Part shown: one piece after another, positions 9,767 through 18,945 of the stretch
Position numbering within the stretch: position 1 is the stretch's first letter
Layout: every line of letters begins with the position of its first letter
DNA from: Nostoc sp. PA-18-2419
GTDB lineage: Bacteria > Cyanobacteriota > Cyanobacteriia > Cyanobacteriales > Nostocaceae
Direction: 5' to 3'
Length of the DNA stretch: 33,500 nucleotides
Assembly: GCF_005869855.1 (NCBI RefSeq)
Contig: NZ_SZNH01000034.1
Location: 21,632 to 55,131 of the forward strand
The notes under the pieces: model-generated
Seen by the model: the letters and a program-made list of their open reading frames with translations, nothing else
Told to the model about the DNA's origin: nothing
Database searches by the model: none
Made by a program: the position numbers and the translations under genes

Positions 9767-11515
9767 ATGTTGCTTTGCTTGCGAATTGAAAACTTTGCCC
9801 TCATCGACCAACTGGAATTAGAATTTAGTGCCGGACTAAATGTGTTGACGGGTGAAACCGGTGCCGGAAAATCGATTATTTTGGATGCTATTGATGCGGC
9901 TTTGGGCGGTAAAGTTTCTAGTCGAGTGATTCGTACAGGCACAAGTCGGGCAATGGTAGAAGCTACTTTCACTTCAACCCCCCCCTTCGCTGCTTGGTTG
10001 ACCGAACAAGAAATCGATTTGCTTGATGAAAACTCTGTAGTCATTAGTCGAGAAATCACTGTCACAGCTAGTAATGTCCGCAGTCGATCGCGAGTCAATG
10101 GCGTGTTAGTAAATCGGCAGATCGTAGCAGGACTGCGCGATCGCTTGGTGGAAATCACAGCTCAAGGTCAAACGGTGCAAGTGGGACAATCTGCTCAAGT
10201 CCGGGACTGGTTGGATTTGTATGGCGGTGACTCACCAATGCAGCAACGCCAAAAGGTTGCCAGTAGCTTTAGTGCTTACCAACAAGCGCATCTCGTGCTA
10301 GAAAAACGCCGCACATCAGAACGCGAACGTTTGCAACAACTAGACTTGCTCACTTATCAAGTGCAGGAATTGGGAGCAGCCAATCTGTGCGAACCGAATG
10401 AATTGGAACAGTTGGGACAAGAACGAGAACGCCTGAATCATGTTGTTGATTTGCAACAAATGAGTTACAAAATTTATCAGGCTTTGTATCAAAATGACAA
10501 TGAAACTCCCGCCGCCGCAGATTTATTGGGAGACAGCGAAGCGACATTAAATGACATGGTAGAATACGACACCCAACTGCAAGCCCTGTTGGAATTAGTC
10601 AGGGACGCCCAAGCTGCGGTCATGGAAGTCGGAAGACAGATTAATGCATACGGCGACAATTTAGAAGCCGATCCCCAGCGGTTGGAAGAAGTGGAAGAAC
10701 GGGTTCGGGAATTAAAGCAAATTTGCCGCAAGTATGGACCGACATTAACAGAAGCGATCGCCTATTACCAGCGCATCCAAGCCCAATTAACCCAACTTAA
10801 CGACAGCGAACAATCGATCGAAAATCTAGAACAGCAAGAAAAGGCGTGTTTTGAGAAACTCACTCAAGCAAGTAATCAATTAACTCAACTGCGTAGTAAA
10901 GCTGCTGCTAATTTAGAATCACGTTTAATATCTGAACTTAAGCCCTTAGCAATGGAAAAGGTGAAGTTTCAAGTTGAAATTTTGCCGACTTTTCCAACTG
11001 CTATGGGAGCAGATAAAATTACCTTTATGTTTAGTCCCAACCCTGGAGAACCACTGCAACCTTTAACAGAAATTGCCTCTGGTGGAGAAATGAGCCGTTT
11101 TTTACTGGCATTGAAAGCTTGTTTTTCCCAAGTCGATGCAGTTGGGACAATGGTATTTGATGAAATTGATGTCGGGGTTTCCGGAAGAGTTGCCCAAGCG
11201 ATCGCGGAAAAATTACACCAGTTAAGTCAACATAACCAAGTATTATGTGTTACCCACCAACCTTTAGTTGCGGCAATGGCAGACCGTCATTTTCGGGTGG
11301 ATAAACAAACAATCAATCAAGATAAGAGTAAAAAAGCTAACAATGGCAACAGCGAACAACGTACCGTTGTGCGAGTTACAACTTTAGATAATTTAACTAC
11401 TCGCCGGGAAGAATTAGCGCAGTTAGCTGGTGGAAAATCAGCAAGTGATGCGATCGCTTTTGCCGAATCTTTGTTATTGCAAGCCGCTAACCACCGTCGT
11501 GGCGAGCAGAGTTGA
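9767..11515 (+). CDS. recN: DNA repair protein RecN
   Basis: RecN is an SMC-like ATPase that acts early in repair of double-strand breaks. The 582-residue product has the Walker A motif GETGAGKS near the N-terminus, a central coiled coil split by a hinge-like region (about 150-370), and a C-terminal ATPase half. That half carries the signature ASGGEMSRFLLALK, Walker B TMVFDEIDVGVSG and the H-loop LCVTHQPLVAAMADRH. An Asn/Lys-rich insert of about 20 residues follows the H-loop (near 11310-11360) and is probably a surface loop. I prefer the ATG at 9767, where the conserved N-terminus begins and a GGAG site fits; an in-frame ATG at 9746 would add 7 residues. The gene appears to be transcribed alone. 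Length and motif order are normal for the family. Confidence 0.96.
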   Translation: MLLCLRIENFALIDQLELEFSAGLNVLTGETGAGKSIILDAIDAALGGKVSSRVIRTGTSRAMVEATFTSTPPFAAWLTEQEIDLLDENSVVISREITVTASNVRSRSRVNGVLVNRQIVAGLRDRLVEITAQGQTVQVGQSAQVRDWLDLYGGDSPMQQRQKVASSFSAYQQAHLVLEKRRTSERERLQQLDLLTYQVQELGAANLCEPNELEQLGQERERLNHVVDLQQMSYKIYQALYQNDNETPAAADLLGDSEATLNDMVEYDTQLQALLELVRDAQAAVMEVGRQINAYGDNLEADPQRLEEVEERVRELKQICRKYGPTLTEAIAYYQRIQAQLTQLNDSEQSIENLEQQEKACFEKLTQASNQLTQLRSKAAANLESRLISELKPLAMEKVKFQVEILPTFPTAMGADKITFMFSPNPGEPLQPLTEIASGGEMSRFLLALKACFSQVDAVGTMVFDEIDVGVSGRVAQAIAEKLHQLSQHNQVLCVTHQPLVAAMADRHFRVDKQTINQDKSKKANNGNSEQRTVVRVTTLDNLTTRREELAQLAGGKSASDAIAFAESLLLQAANHRRGEQS

Positions 11516-11867
11516 TTGAATAATTCGTCAGTTGTACTAGAGGAAACATACTTGGCTAAGCTTGATTCGATCCATTTTTCTAAACTGTGAAATCTGGTAC
11601 TGAGACCTTAGGGGTCGATAGTTTTATTTTTTAACGATTATAAGTATAATTACTACTTAGGCTGCTTTATGTTTCAGTGAGAGCAGTATTACAAGGTTAT
11701 CTGTTTGCATTGTCATGGTATAGAATCGCAACCGTACACCTGATTATTTAAAAATTGCTGTAATCAGCATATATTCTGGGCATCATAATCCCAGCAGAAT
11801 TCATAAACTGGCTGCCAAAGATTTTGGCAGCTAGTTTGTCATTGATATACAACTACAGTATCGGCTG
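11516..11867. other. Intergenic region recN to outer-membrane protein gene, with paired hairpins
   Basis: No gene is visible in these 352 bases. The right part holds two consecutive inverted repeats: CTGGG (11776-11780) with CCCAG (11790-11794), and the long hairpin at 11805-11837. The remainder is AT-rich and unremarkable. Confidence 0.5.
11805..11837. promoter_or_regulatory. 15-bp hairpin just upstream of the outer-membrane protein gene
   Basis: AAACTGGCTGCCAAA (11805-11819) pairs with TTTGGCAGCTAGTTT (11823-11837) across a 3-base loop; the only non-Watson-Crick pair is one G-T wobble. It ends 30 bases before the ATG at 11868. It could be the terminator of a small upstream transcript, a structured 5' leader, or a protein-binding palindrome. 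The absence of a long T tract argues against a simple terminator. Confidence 0.6.
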
Positions 11868-13112
11868 ATGGCAGATAGTTTTAGGCATTATCTCTTTATT
11901 TATCGATATAGTTTTTTACTTAAGTTTGTTTTGGGATACTTACAGATTCAATTAGGAGTCATCCTCAGCGTAAATATTTGGATATTTTCAGAAGTTAAGT
12001 TACAAGCTGCCCAACTATATGAAAACAGGAAACCTCCTTCATCCTCTCCATTAAATGCAACTCAGTATGACTTAGAACTTTCAAAACCTCTACCTTATCG
12101 ATTTTTAATTGCAGCGCCGGAAAACTTCAATCCTGATTTGCGACTACCGCCACCACCACCCAAACCACCAGAGAATTCTAACCCCCCAACAACTTCCACC
12201 AAACCGGGAACACCGAGTGCAGTTTTAGAAAGTATTGATACAGACTATCGCTATGATACAGACAACTTTGGGCAAACCAATTTATTCATCGAACCAACGT
12301 TACAGTTGCGATTGAGAAATGGTAATAAAATATTTTTGAAGACAGGTTTTGATTTCTTTGAGCAACGCGGTGTTGAATCAGTTAGCAATTTTCCCTTACA
12401 AGTTGGATGGCAAGGAAAAATTGGGCAAGTGACATTGCAAACAGCAGCCGGAGTCGATGTGTTCGACCGTTTACCCACTGCGATTAATCTCAATGCTAAG
12501 GTAGAGGCTCCGATTTTGCCAGCACGAGTTTCGCCATCAGGCAAATTGCGATCGCTATTAGTACTATCAGGTAATTTGGAACAAGGGCCTTATAAATCCA
12601 ATGCCCGAACTTTAGAAAACCAAATTACTGCTTGGCGATTTGGGCCTGATTTATACTGGCAAATTGACCAAAACACCAGCTTGTTTTCTTCATTGCGTTT
12701 GGGTAACTACAACGATGGTAATTCTGACGTACAAACTTTTAGTAGGCTAGAGCGGAAATTCGGACAATTTTCTCTAGCAGCCAACTTATTTACTTGGAGT
12801 TACGACCGCGATTTAGAACGCACAAGTGGCTATTTTTCACCACCAGATTTCTTAGTTTACAACGCTGAGGTAGCTTGGGAAGGGGATATTACCAAATTCT
12901 TACGCTGTCGTTTAGCAGCCAACTTAGGACGACAGCGACTCAAAGGAGAATTCGACAACGCCAATACCTATCAAACACGCTGTACCGTAAAGCTTTCACC
13001 CACTATCGAAGCAGATTTGGGCTATAGCTTTAGTAATGTCCGCAATCAAGATACAGGAGAAAGCGCTTACGGCGGTAACTCTTTAACAGGACAATTACGT
13101 GTCAAATTTTAA
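11868..13112 (+). CDS. Probable outer-membrane beta-barrel protein with Pro-rich N-terminal linker
   Basis: The protein has 414 residues. A hydrophobic segment at about 14-43 acts as an N-terminal signal sequence. A short motif, FLIAAPENFNPDL (about 78-90), comes next, then a proline-rich linker with a PPPPP run. From about 125 to the end, alternating polar and aromatic residues fit antiparallel strands of a beta-barrel, and the chain ends in a terminal Phe (QLRVKF), the usual signal for outer-membrane insertion. Function is unknown; an envelope export or adhesion role is possible. The same LIAAP-x-NFN-x-D motif occurs in the DUF3131 protein at 29538-30974, which suggests a shared export or docking element. 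No Shine-Dalgarno sequence precedes the ATG. The gene lies between recN and a hybrid kinase and appears monocistronic. Confidence 0.75.
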   Translation: MADSFRHYLFIYRYSFLLKFVLGYLQIQLGVILSVNIWIFSEVKLQAAQLYENRKPPSSSPLNATQYDLELSKPLPYRFLIAAPENFNPDLRLPPPPPKPPENSNPPTTSTKPGTPSAVLESIDTDYRYDTDNFGQTNLFIEPTLQLRLRNGNKIFLKTGFDFFEQRGVESVSNFPLQVGWQGKIGQVTLQTAAGVDVFDRLPTAINLNAKVEAPILPARVSPSGKLRSLLVLSGNLEQGPYKSNARTLENQITAWRFGPDLYWQIDQNTSLFSSLRLGNYNDGNSDVQTFSRLERKFGQFSLAANLFTWSYDRDLERTSGYFSPPDFLVYNAEVAWEGDITKFLRCRLAANLGRQRLKGEFDNANTYQTRCTVKLSPTIEADLGYSFSNVRNQDTGESAYGGNSLTGQLRVKF

Positions 13113-13116
13113 CAAA

Positions 13117-13284
13117 AAGAATTCAGAATTCAAAAGTCAGAATCCAGAATCAAGTGTGCTATAAATTTCTGATTTTCTTCAAATTATAAAGCTTGAGTAT
13201 TAAAGTCTTCTTAATTTTGACTCCTAAATCATAACTCCTGACTTTTAAATTCTGACTCATAATTCCTAACTCCTGAATTTTCTT
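13117..13284. repeat. Degenerate AT-rich intergenic repeat, inverted halves
   Basis: The left half (13117-13153) is built of units like gaattcagaattcaaaagtcagaa. The right half (13217-13284) carries the inverted complement, for example tcctgacttttaaattct against agaattcaaaagtcaga. The same word family appears in-frame inside the second kinase gene at 23408-23444. It resembles a high-copy intergenic repeat of Nostoc-like genomes. Confidence 0.6.
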
Positions 13285-13317
13285 TTTTGAAAATCCAAAA
13301 TGGTATAAGGCTTAAAG

Positions 13318-16300
13318 ATGAAAGCACCATTACCTGATAACGAAACACAGCGAATTGAGTCTCTTTTGCAGTATAAAATACTCGATACTCCTTCGGAAGT
13401 TGCTTTTGACGACCTGACTCGTCTAGCCTCATATATTTGTGGAACTCCCATTGCCTTAATTAGTTTAATTGATCGCGATCGCCAGTGGTTCAAGTCAAAA
13501 GTTGGCTTAGATGCCCTAGAAACACCCAGAGATGAGGCATTCTGCGCCCATGCTATTTTGGAACCTGAAGTTTTTATTGTCCCTGATGCCACAAAAGACG
13601 AAAGGTTTTCTACTAACCCGGCAGTTATTTCCGCTCCTCATGTACGGTTTTATGCTGGTGTACCGTTGACTAATCCTGAAGGATATGCATTAGGAACAAT
13701 CTGTGTAGTTGACGATGTACCTAGAAATCTATCTCCAGAACAAGTTGAAGCATTACAAATTATTGGTCGCCAGGTAATCAAACAATTAGAAATGCGGCGC
13801 AACTTAGCAAGTTTGGTTTTGGCGAATGATACGCGCAAACAAGTACAAAAGAAACGCAAACAATTTTTTCAAAGAGTTGCTGGTGGATTTGGGTTAGCAT
13901 CAGCAATTTTAGTCTTGATTGGGGTAATTTCTTATCAGAACACAATTCTATTAATTGATAATAATAATCAGGTACAAAAAACTCAAGAGAAAATTAATAA
14001 GCTTGAAGAACTACTGTCTGAGATGAAGGATGCTGAAACTGGACAACGCGGTTATATCCTAACTGGGCAAGAAAGTTATTTAGAACCTCACCAAGCAGCA
14101 CTTAGAAACATCGATCAAACAATTAAAGAACTGGAGGATTTAATCGCAGCTCAGCCCAGCCAACAAAAGCAGTTCGTAATCCTTAAACCCCTGATAGCTA
14201 CAAAACTCGCCATACTCAAGCAGACTATAGACTTGCGCCAAAATCAGGGATTTGAGGCGGCGTTGGAGTTAATCCAGACAAATCAGGGAAAGAATCTCAT
14301 GGATGATATCCGCAAGGCGATCCATGAGATGGAGAATGAGGACAAAGGATTGCTTCAGCAGCAATCACAAGCTGCCAAAGCCAGTGCTAACAACACGATT
14401 TTGACACTTGCGATCGCTATTTGTCTGAGTTTTATTATTCTAGCCATACTCTACTACTTCATTTATCGTGAAGTCAGAGAGCGTAAATTGACAGAAGAGA
14501 CACTGAACCAAGAACGCAACTTTATCTCCGCAGTTCTTGATACAGCCAGTGCTTTGGTAGTAGTTGTTGACACCCAAGGGCAAATAATTCGCTTCAATCA
14601 AGCTTGTGAGCAAACAACTGGTTACTCATTTGATGAAGTCAGAGGCAGGTATTTCTGGAATTTATTTTTAGTGCCCGAACAGATAGAGCCGGTCAAAGCA
14701 GTGTTTGAGCAATTACGAAATGGTAAAGGGCCTAATGAGTACGAAAACTATTGGGTAACCAAGGATGGGAGTCGGCGACTAATTGCCTGGGCTAACACTA
14801 TTTTGCAAGACTACGAGGGTCGTGTGGAATACATTGTTGCCACAGGTATTGATATCAGCGAGCGCAAACGTACCGAACAGCATCTTAAAGCACAATATGC
14901 TACAACCCGTGTCTTAGCAGAGTCTAACACCATCGAAGAAGCCATGCACCAACTCTTGCAAGGAATCTGCGAGAGTTTGGGAGCGGCTGTAAGTGAAATT
15001 TGGATGGTGGATCGGGAAGTTAATATACTGACTTTTTTAGATAATTGGTATAAAACATCATTGGAGATGCAGGAATTTGACATACTCAGTCGGCAGATAA
15101 CTTTTGCGCCCGGAATTGGATTGCCTGGTCGTGTGTGGGTTAATGCCGAACCTGTTTGGATTGCTGATGTTGCTAAAGATAACGGTTTTATGCGCTTAAA
15201 AATCGCTGCCGAAGCAGGACTGCATGGAGCTTTTGGTTTTCCCATCTGTGGAGGGAAAAAAATCCTTGGTGTGATTACTTGCTTCAGTCATGAAATCCAG
15301 CAACCCGACCCAGATTTGGCAGAAGTGATGAATTCTATTGGCGAGCAAGTCGGACAGTTTATTGAGCGCAAACAAGCAGAAGAACAACTTCAACGCCAAA
15401 ACTTGCGATCGCAATTATTTACTGAAATCACCCTGAAGATTCGCCAGTCTTTGCAAATTAGAGAAATTCTGCAAATTGCTGTTACAGAGGTACAAAAAAT
15501 TCTCCATAGCGATCGAGTCTTAATCTATCAGCCTGATGGATCTACAAGCACCATCGTCGAAGCAGTGGTTTCTGGGTGGTTGACAATCAAAGAGAAAAAG
15601 CTTACTGATACTTACTTTCGAGCGGAGTATCTACAACAGTACTATCTACAGCAGTATCGTCAAAAACGAAATTCCGGGCTTGCAGATTTAGATCTAGGTG
15701 AAGTGCAAAAAAATCACATAGAATTACTCCAACAATTTGGAGTCAAATCCAATTTAGTTGTGCCGATTCTTGTCAAAGAAGAACTCTGCGGTTTACTGAT
15801 TGTTCATCAGTGTGGTAGTTCTCGCCAATGGTCTAGCTTTGAAACTCATCTTTTGCGGCAAATAGCCGATCAAGTAGGTATCGCCTTAGCCCAAGCCCAA
15901 ATGTTAGATGCAGAAACTCAACAGCGACGAGAACTCGAAGTTGCTCGTCACGAAGCTGAATTAGCTTCTAAAACTAAAAGCGCTTTTTTAGCTAACATGA
16001 GCCATGAAATTCGTACCCCCATGAATGCTGTATTGGGGATGACAGGCTTAATGTTGGAAACTCCCCTCAACTGGGAGCAACGGGATTTTATGGAAACAAT
16101 TCGCATTAGTGGAGATGCACTGTTAAGTCTAATTAACGAAATTTTGGATCTGTCCAAACTTGAAGCTGGGGAGATGGTGTTAGAAACTTTAGATTTTGAC
16201 TTATCTACCTGTGTGGAAGAGGTGCTGGAATTATTAGCTCCCCCAGCCCACAACAAGGGATTAGAAATAGCAGCCTTGATTTATCCTAACGTCCCGACCG

Positions 16301-18039
16301 ATCTCCAAGGTGATGCCGGTCGTTTGCGGCAAATTTTAATGAACTTGATCAGCAATGCGATCAAATTCACCAGCAGTGGAGAAGTAATAGTGCGAGTAGA
16401 ATTGCGATCGCACTCCTCGACTACAGCAACCATCTATTTTGCCATCATAGATACCGGTCTTGGCATTAGCTCCCAAGACCAATCCAAACTGTTTACGCCA
16501 TTTACCCAAGTAGATGCTTCCACTACCCGTAAATATGGCGGTACAGGTTTGGGATTAGCCATCTGCAAGCAACTAGTGAACTTGATGGGAGGAGAAATTG
16601 GCGTAGAAAGTCATCCGGGTAAAGGATCTAAGTTTTGGTTTGAAATAACTCTCGCCAAACAACTTCACCCAATTTCTTCAATACACGATGGCTTCCCCAA
16701 CGCCAAGGGTGAACGCGCACTTCTAACTAATCGCCGCTTGTTAGTAGTCGATGATAATGCTACTAATCGCAAAATTATCCACTATCAAGCTACCCGTTGG
16801 GGGATGGTAGTAGACCAAGCTGCTTCTGCTACTATTGCCCTCAAAGCTATTGAACAAGCTGCTAAGCACAACAGTTTCTATGACATTGCTGTGATTGACA
16901 TGCAGATGCCAGAAATAGATGGCCTGACTTTGGGAGAGCAAATTAAGAACAATTGGGCGATCGCCCAGTTACCTTTGATTATGCTCACCTCTACTAATCA
17001 ACGGGATGAAGTCCAACAAGCGCTAAAAATTGGATTTGCAGCTTATTTGGTCAAACCTGTAAAGCCGTCCCGACTTCTCGATACGATCTTGGCTATTTTA
17101 GAAACGCAATTAGAACCAAAACAAGAGGAGGCGGTGACGCAAACAGAAGCCACTGCATCGGACGGGTTCCCCAACTTAAACCAAGTAGCGTTGAAAGACG
17201 CACAGAATCTATCTAGTCCATTCCCCGTGTCCCCATATCTCCCTGTCACTGCCACTTCTAACTCTCCTAAATTAAGAATTCTTTTAGCTGAAGACAATTT
17301 GGTAAATCAGAAAGTAGCTTTGAAGCAACTCCAAAGTCTCGGCTACAGTGCTGATGTTGCTGCTAATGGGCAAGAAGTATTACAGTTATTAGAAAAAATT
17401 CCCTACGATTTAATTTTGATGGACTGCCAAATGCCAGTTCTTGATGGTTTAGAAGCCACAAAAGAAATTCATCGTTGGCAAGAAAACTGCTTTGCAGGTG
17501 GTCGTCGTCCTGTGGTAATTGCAATGACAGCTAATGCGATGAAAGAAGACAAACAAATGTGTCTAGATGCAGGCATGGATGACTATTTGAGCAAGCCAGT
17601 AATCAAGGAAAAATTGGCAGCAGCTCTAGAGTGTTGGGCAATGCTAATCTTGCCTAAACAAACTGTTATTTCAAAGACAATTAGTACAAAAGATGCTGAT
17701 TTAGTTGACCTACCAATAGATTGGGAACGCTTGCATCAACTTTCAGAAAATAACCCAGAATTTGAAATTGAATTATTACAAATATTTGTAGAAGATATTC
17801 AAGTGCGTTTAGAAATAATTAAAATGGCGATCGCAGTTCATGATTTTGAGCAACTAGCGCGAGAAGCACATCAAATTAAAGGTGCTAGTGCCAATATGGG
17901 TATTACAATTATGCACCAGGCAGCAGAAAAATTAGAACAACTAGCTCGCAATCAAGAGCGTCGAGGTACTAATAAATTCGTTTTCGAGTTAGAAGATTTT
18001 GTTAAACGTATTCAAGAGTTTTTAATGATTACTAATTAG
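13318..18039 (+). CDS. Hybrid sensor histidine kinase (GAF-CHASE3-PAS-GAF-GAF-HisKA-HATPase-REC-REC-HPt)
   Basis: This very large kinase (1573 residues) should run a complete phosphorelay within one chain. In order I see: a GAF domain (about 20-165), TM1 (about 188-206), a CHASE3-type extracytoplasmic helical domain (about 210-360, with [14 protein letters not shown]), TM2 (about 361-385), PAS (about 400-520), two GAF domains (about 540-690 and 700-865), HisKA with H896 in SHEIRTP, and an ATPase domain (N box [10 protein letters not shown] boxes DTGLGI and GGTGLGLAI). Then come REC1 (D1194), REC2 (D1369) and an HPt domain (H1518 in [10 protein letters not shown]). A cytoplasmic GAF ahead of TM1 is unusual. 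AAGG 7 bases before the ATG supports the start. Interdomain linkers near 1125-1140 and 1275-1315 look repeat-derived. It likely opens the signalling island; its ligand is unknown. Confidence 0.93.
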   Translation: MKAPLPDNETQRIESLLQYKILDTPSEVAFDDLTRLASYICGTPIALISLIDRDRQWFKSKVGLDALETPRDEAFCAHAILEPEVFIVPDATKDERFSTNPAVISAPHVRFYAGVPLTNPEGYALGTICVVDDVPRNLSPEQVEALQIIGRQVIKQLEMRRNLASLVLANDTRKQVQKKRKQFFQRVAGGFGLASAILVLIGVISYQNTILLIDNNNQVQKTQEKINKLEELLSEMKDAETGQRGYILTGQESYLEPHQAALRNIDQTIKELEDLIAAQPSQQKQFVILKPLIATKLAILKQTIDLRQNQGFEAALELIQTNQGKNLMDDIRKAIHEMENEDKGLLQQQSQAAKASANNTILTLAIAICLSFIILAILYYFIYREVRERKLTEETLNQERNFISAVLDTASALVVVVDTQGQIIRFNQACEQTTGYSFDEVRGRYFWNLFLVPEQIEPVKAVFEQLRNGKGPNEYENYWVTKDGSRRLIAWANTILQDYEGRVEYIVATGIDISERKRTEQHLKAQYATTRVLAESNTIEEAMHQLLQGICESLGAAVSEIWMVDREVNILTFLDNWYKTSLEMQEFDILSRQITFAPGIGLPGRVWVNAEPVWIADVAKDNGFMRLKIAAEAGLHGAFGFPICGGKKILGVITCFSHEIQQPDPDLAEVMNSIGEQVGQFIERKQAEEQLQRQNLRSQLFTEITLKIRQSLQIREILQIAVTEVQKILHSDRVLIYQPDGSTSTIVEAVVSGWLTIKEKKLTDTYFRAEYLQQYYLQQYRQKRNSGLADLDLGEVQKNHIELLQQFGVKSNLVVPILVKEELCGLLIVHQCGSSRQWSSFETHLLRQIADQVGIALAQAQMLDAETQQRRELEVARHEAELASKTKSAFLANMSHEIRTPMNAVLGMTGLMLETPLNWEQRDFMETIRISGDALLSLINEILDLSKLEAGEMVLETLDFDLSTCVEEVLELLAPPAHNKGLEIAALIYPNVPTDLQGDAGRLRQILMNLISNAIKFTSSGEVIVRVELRSHSSTTATIYFAIIDTGLGISSQDQSKLFTPFTQVDASTTRKYGGTGLGLAICKQLVNLMGGEIGVESHPGKGSKFWFEITLAKQLHPISSIHDGFPNAKGERALLTNRRLLVVDDNATNRKIIHYQATRWGMVVDQAASATIALKAIEQAAKHNSFYDIAVIDMQMPEIDGLTLGEQIKNNWAIAQLPLIMLTSTNQRDEVQQALKIGFAAYLVKPVKPSRLLDTILAILETQLEPKQEEAVTQTEATASDGFPNLNQVALKDAQNLSSPFPVSPYLPVTATSNSPKLRILLAEDNLVNQKVALKQLQSLGYSADVAANGQEVLQLLEKIPYDLILMDCQMPVLDGLEATKEIHRWQENCFAGGRRPVVIAMTANAMKEDKQMCLDAGMDDYLSKPVIKEKLAAALECWAMLILPKQTVISKTISTKDADLVDLPIDWERLHQLSENNPEFEIELLQIFVEDIQVRLEIIKMAIAVHDFEQLAREAHQIKGASANMGITIMHQAAEKLEQLARNQERRGTNKFVFELEDFVKRIQEFLMITN

Positions 18040-18144
18040 TCATTTTTAATTTGCAAATAACTAATTTTATTTGATAGATATAACTTGTCAACAGATGGGA
18101 ATAATAAATTTGATGTCCTCAAAGTAGGTTCTGAGGTTTTCCTG

Positions 18145-18771
18145 ATGAGTCAGATGAGTAGAGACGATGTCCGAGAACGGCTGGGCAATATCGATCAGAT
18201 CCGCGATATTATTTTTGGTACACAGCTAAGAGAGTACGAAAATCGATTTAGTAAGCTGGAGTCAGATATTTCTTTGTTGCAACAACAAATGCGATCACAT
18301 GTTGAGCAACTCAAGTCCAACTTTTCCATTGAACTCAAAACGGGGTTTGAGGCAGTAGAGAAAAAGCTAAAGTCACTCAATATTACAACTCAAGAAGAAA
18401 CTCTTGACTTACGTCAACAAGTCGATCGACTTAATAAAAAGTTCTCTAGTAGTGTTCAGTCCCTTGATGACGCGTTAGATAGCCAAACTACCTCAATCCG
18501 AGATGAAATCTTTCAAACTAAAGTCCAATTACAAGATGATGTTAGCGCCCTGCGAGATCTAATTTTAGAAGAAATAGATCGCCGCTTTTCACAGTTGACA
18601 AACACTAAGGTTTCTAAAGACGATATAGCTGAAACTTTGTTTGCCTTAGGAATGCGCCTGAAAGAAACTGAATTTATTCCTCAGCTACGAGAAGCCGCCG
18701 ATGAACGCAGCAACGATTATACTGCCGTACCGCTTCTAGAAACTACAAAGTTGTCAAAAATGTTAACTTAG
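18145..18771 (+). CDS. Coiled-coil protein of unknown function
   Basis: The product has 208 residues, is acidic and almost entirely helical, with heptad-like spacing from about 20 to 160. It has no signal peptide or membrane segment. The N-terminus (SRDDVRERLGNIDQIRDIIFG) and C-terminus (DDIAETLFALGMRLKETEFIPQL) look like short conserved helices bracketing the coil. I chose the ATG at 18145 because GAGG at 18133-18136 lies 8 bases upstream; the frame extends back to a TTG at 18085, adding 20 residues, and that start cannot be excluded. The gene follows the hybrid kinase by about 100 bases and precedes the OmpA-type gene by 174, all on one strand. Such coils often act as scaffolds, but that is inference from shape alone. 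Confidence 0.7.
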   Translation: MSQMSRDDVRERLGNIDQIRDIIFGTQLREYENRFSKLESDISLLQQQMRSHVEQLKSNFSIELKTGFEAVEKKLKSLNITTQEETLDLRQQVDRLNKKFSSSVQSLDDALDSQTTSIRDEIFQTKVQLQDDVSALRDLILEEIDRRFSQLTNTKVSKDDIAETLFALGMRLKETEFIPQLREAADERSNDYTAVPLLETTKLSKMLT

Positions 18772-18842
18772 TTCAACAGTACGGTAGAGTTACATTCTTA
18801 ATCACAGTAGAAGATGAAGGGGATAAGGTAAATAATTTTTAA

Positions 18843-18864
18843 CCGGAGCTTTCAAAGTCTCCGG
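18843..18864. other. Small GC hairpin between the coiled-coil and OmpA-type genes
   Basis: CCGGAG (18843-18848) pairs with CTCCGG (18859-18864), loop 10 nt. A T run precedes rather than follows it, so it is not a standard terminator in this direction. It may be part of a repeat fragment or an attenuating structure separating two operon halves. Confidence 0.35.
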
Positions 18865-18945
18865 CTCGTTCCTAATTCCTAACCCAGCACAGTCTAAAAG
18901 TCCCGCAGAAAGCTAACAGCACTTTTAAAGACGAGATTTACTGAT

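Noticed and set aside
9604..10158. Minus-strand frame of 184 codons overlapping the start of recN
   Set aside because: It lies antisense to the conserved RecN N-terminus including Walker A, has Ser/Thr-rich shadow composition, and shows no family features.
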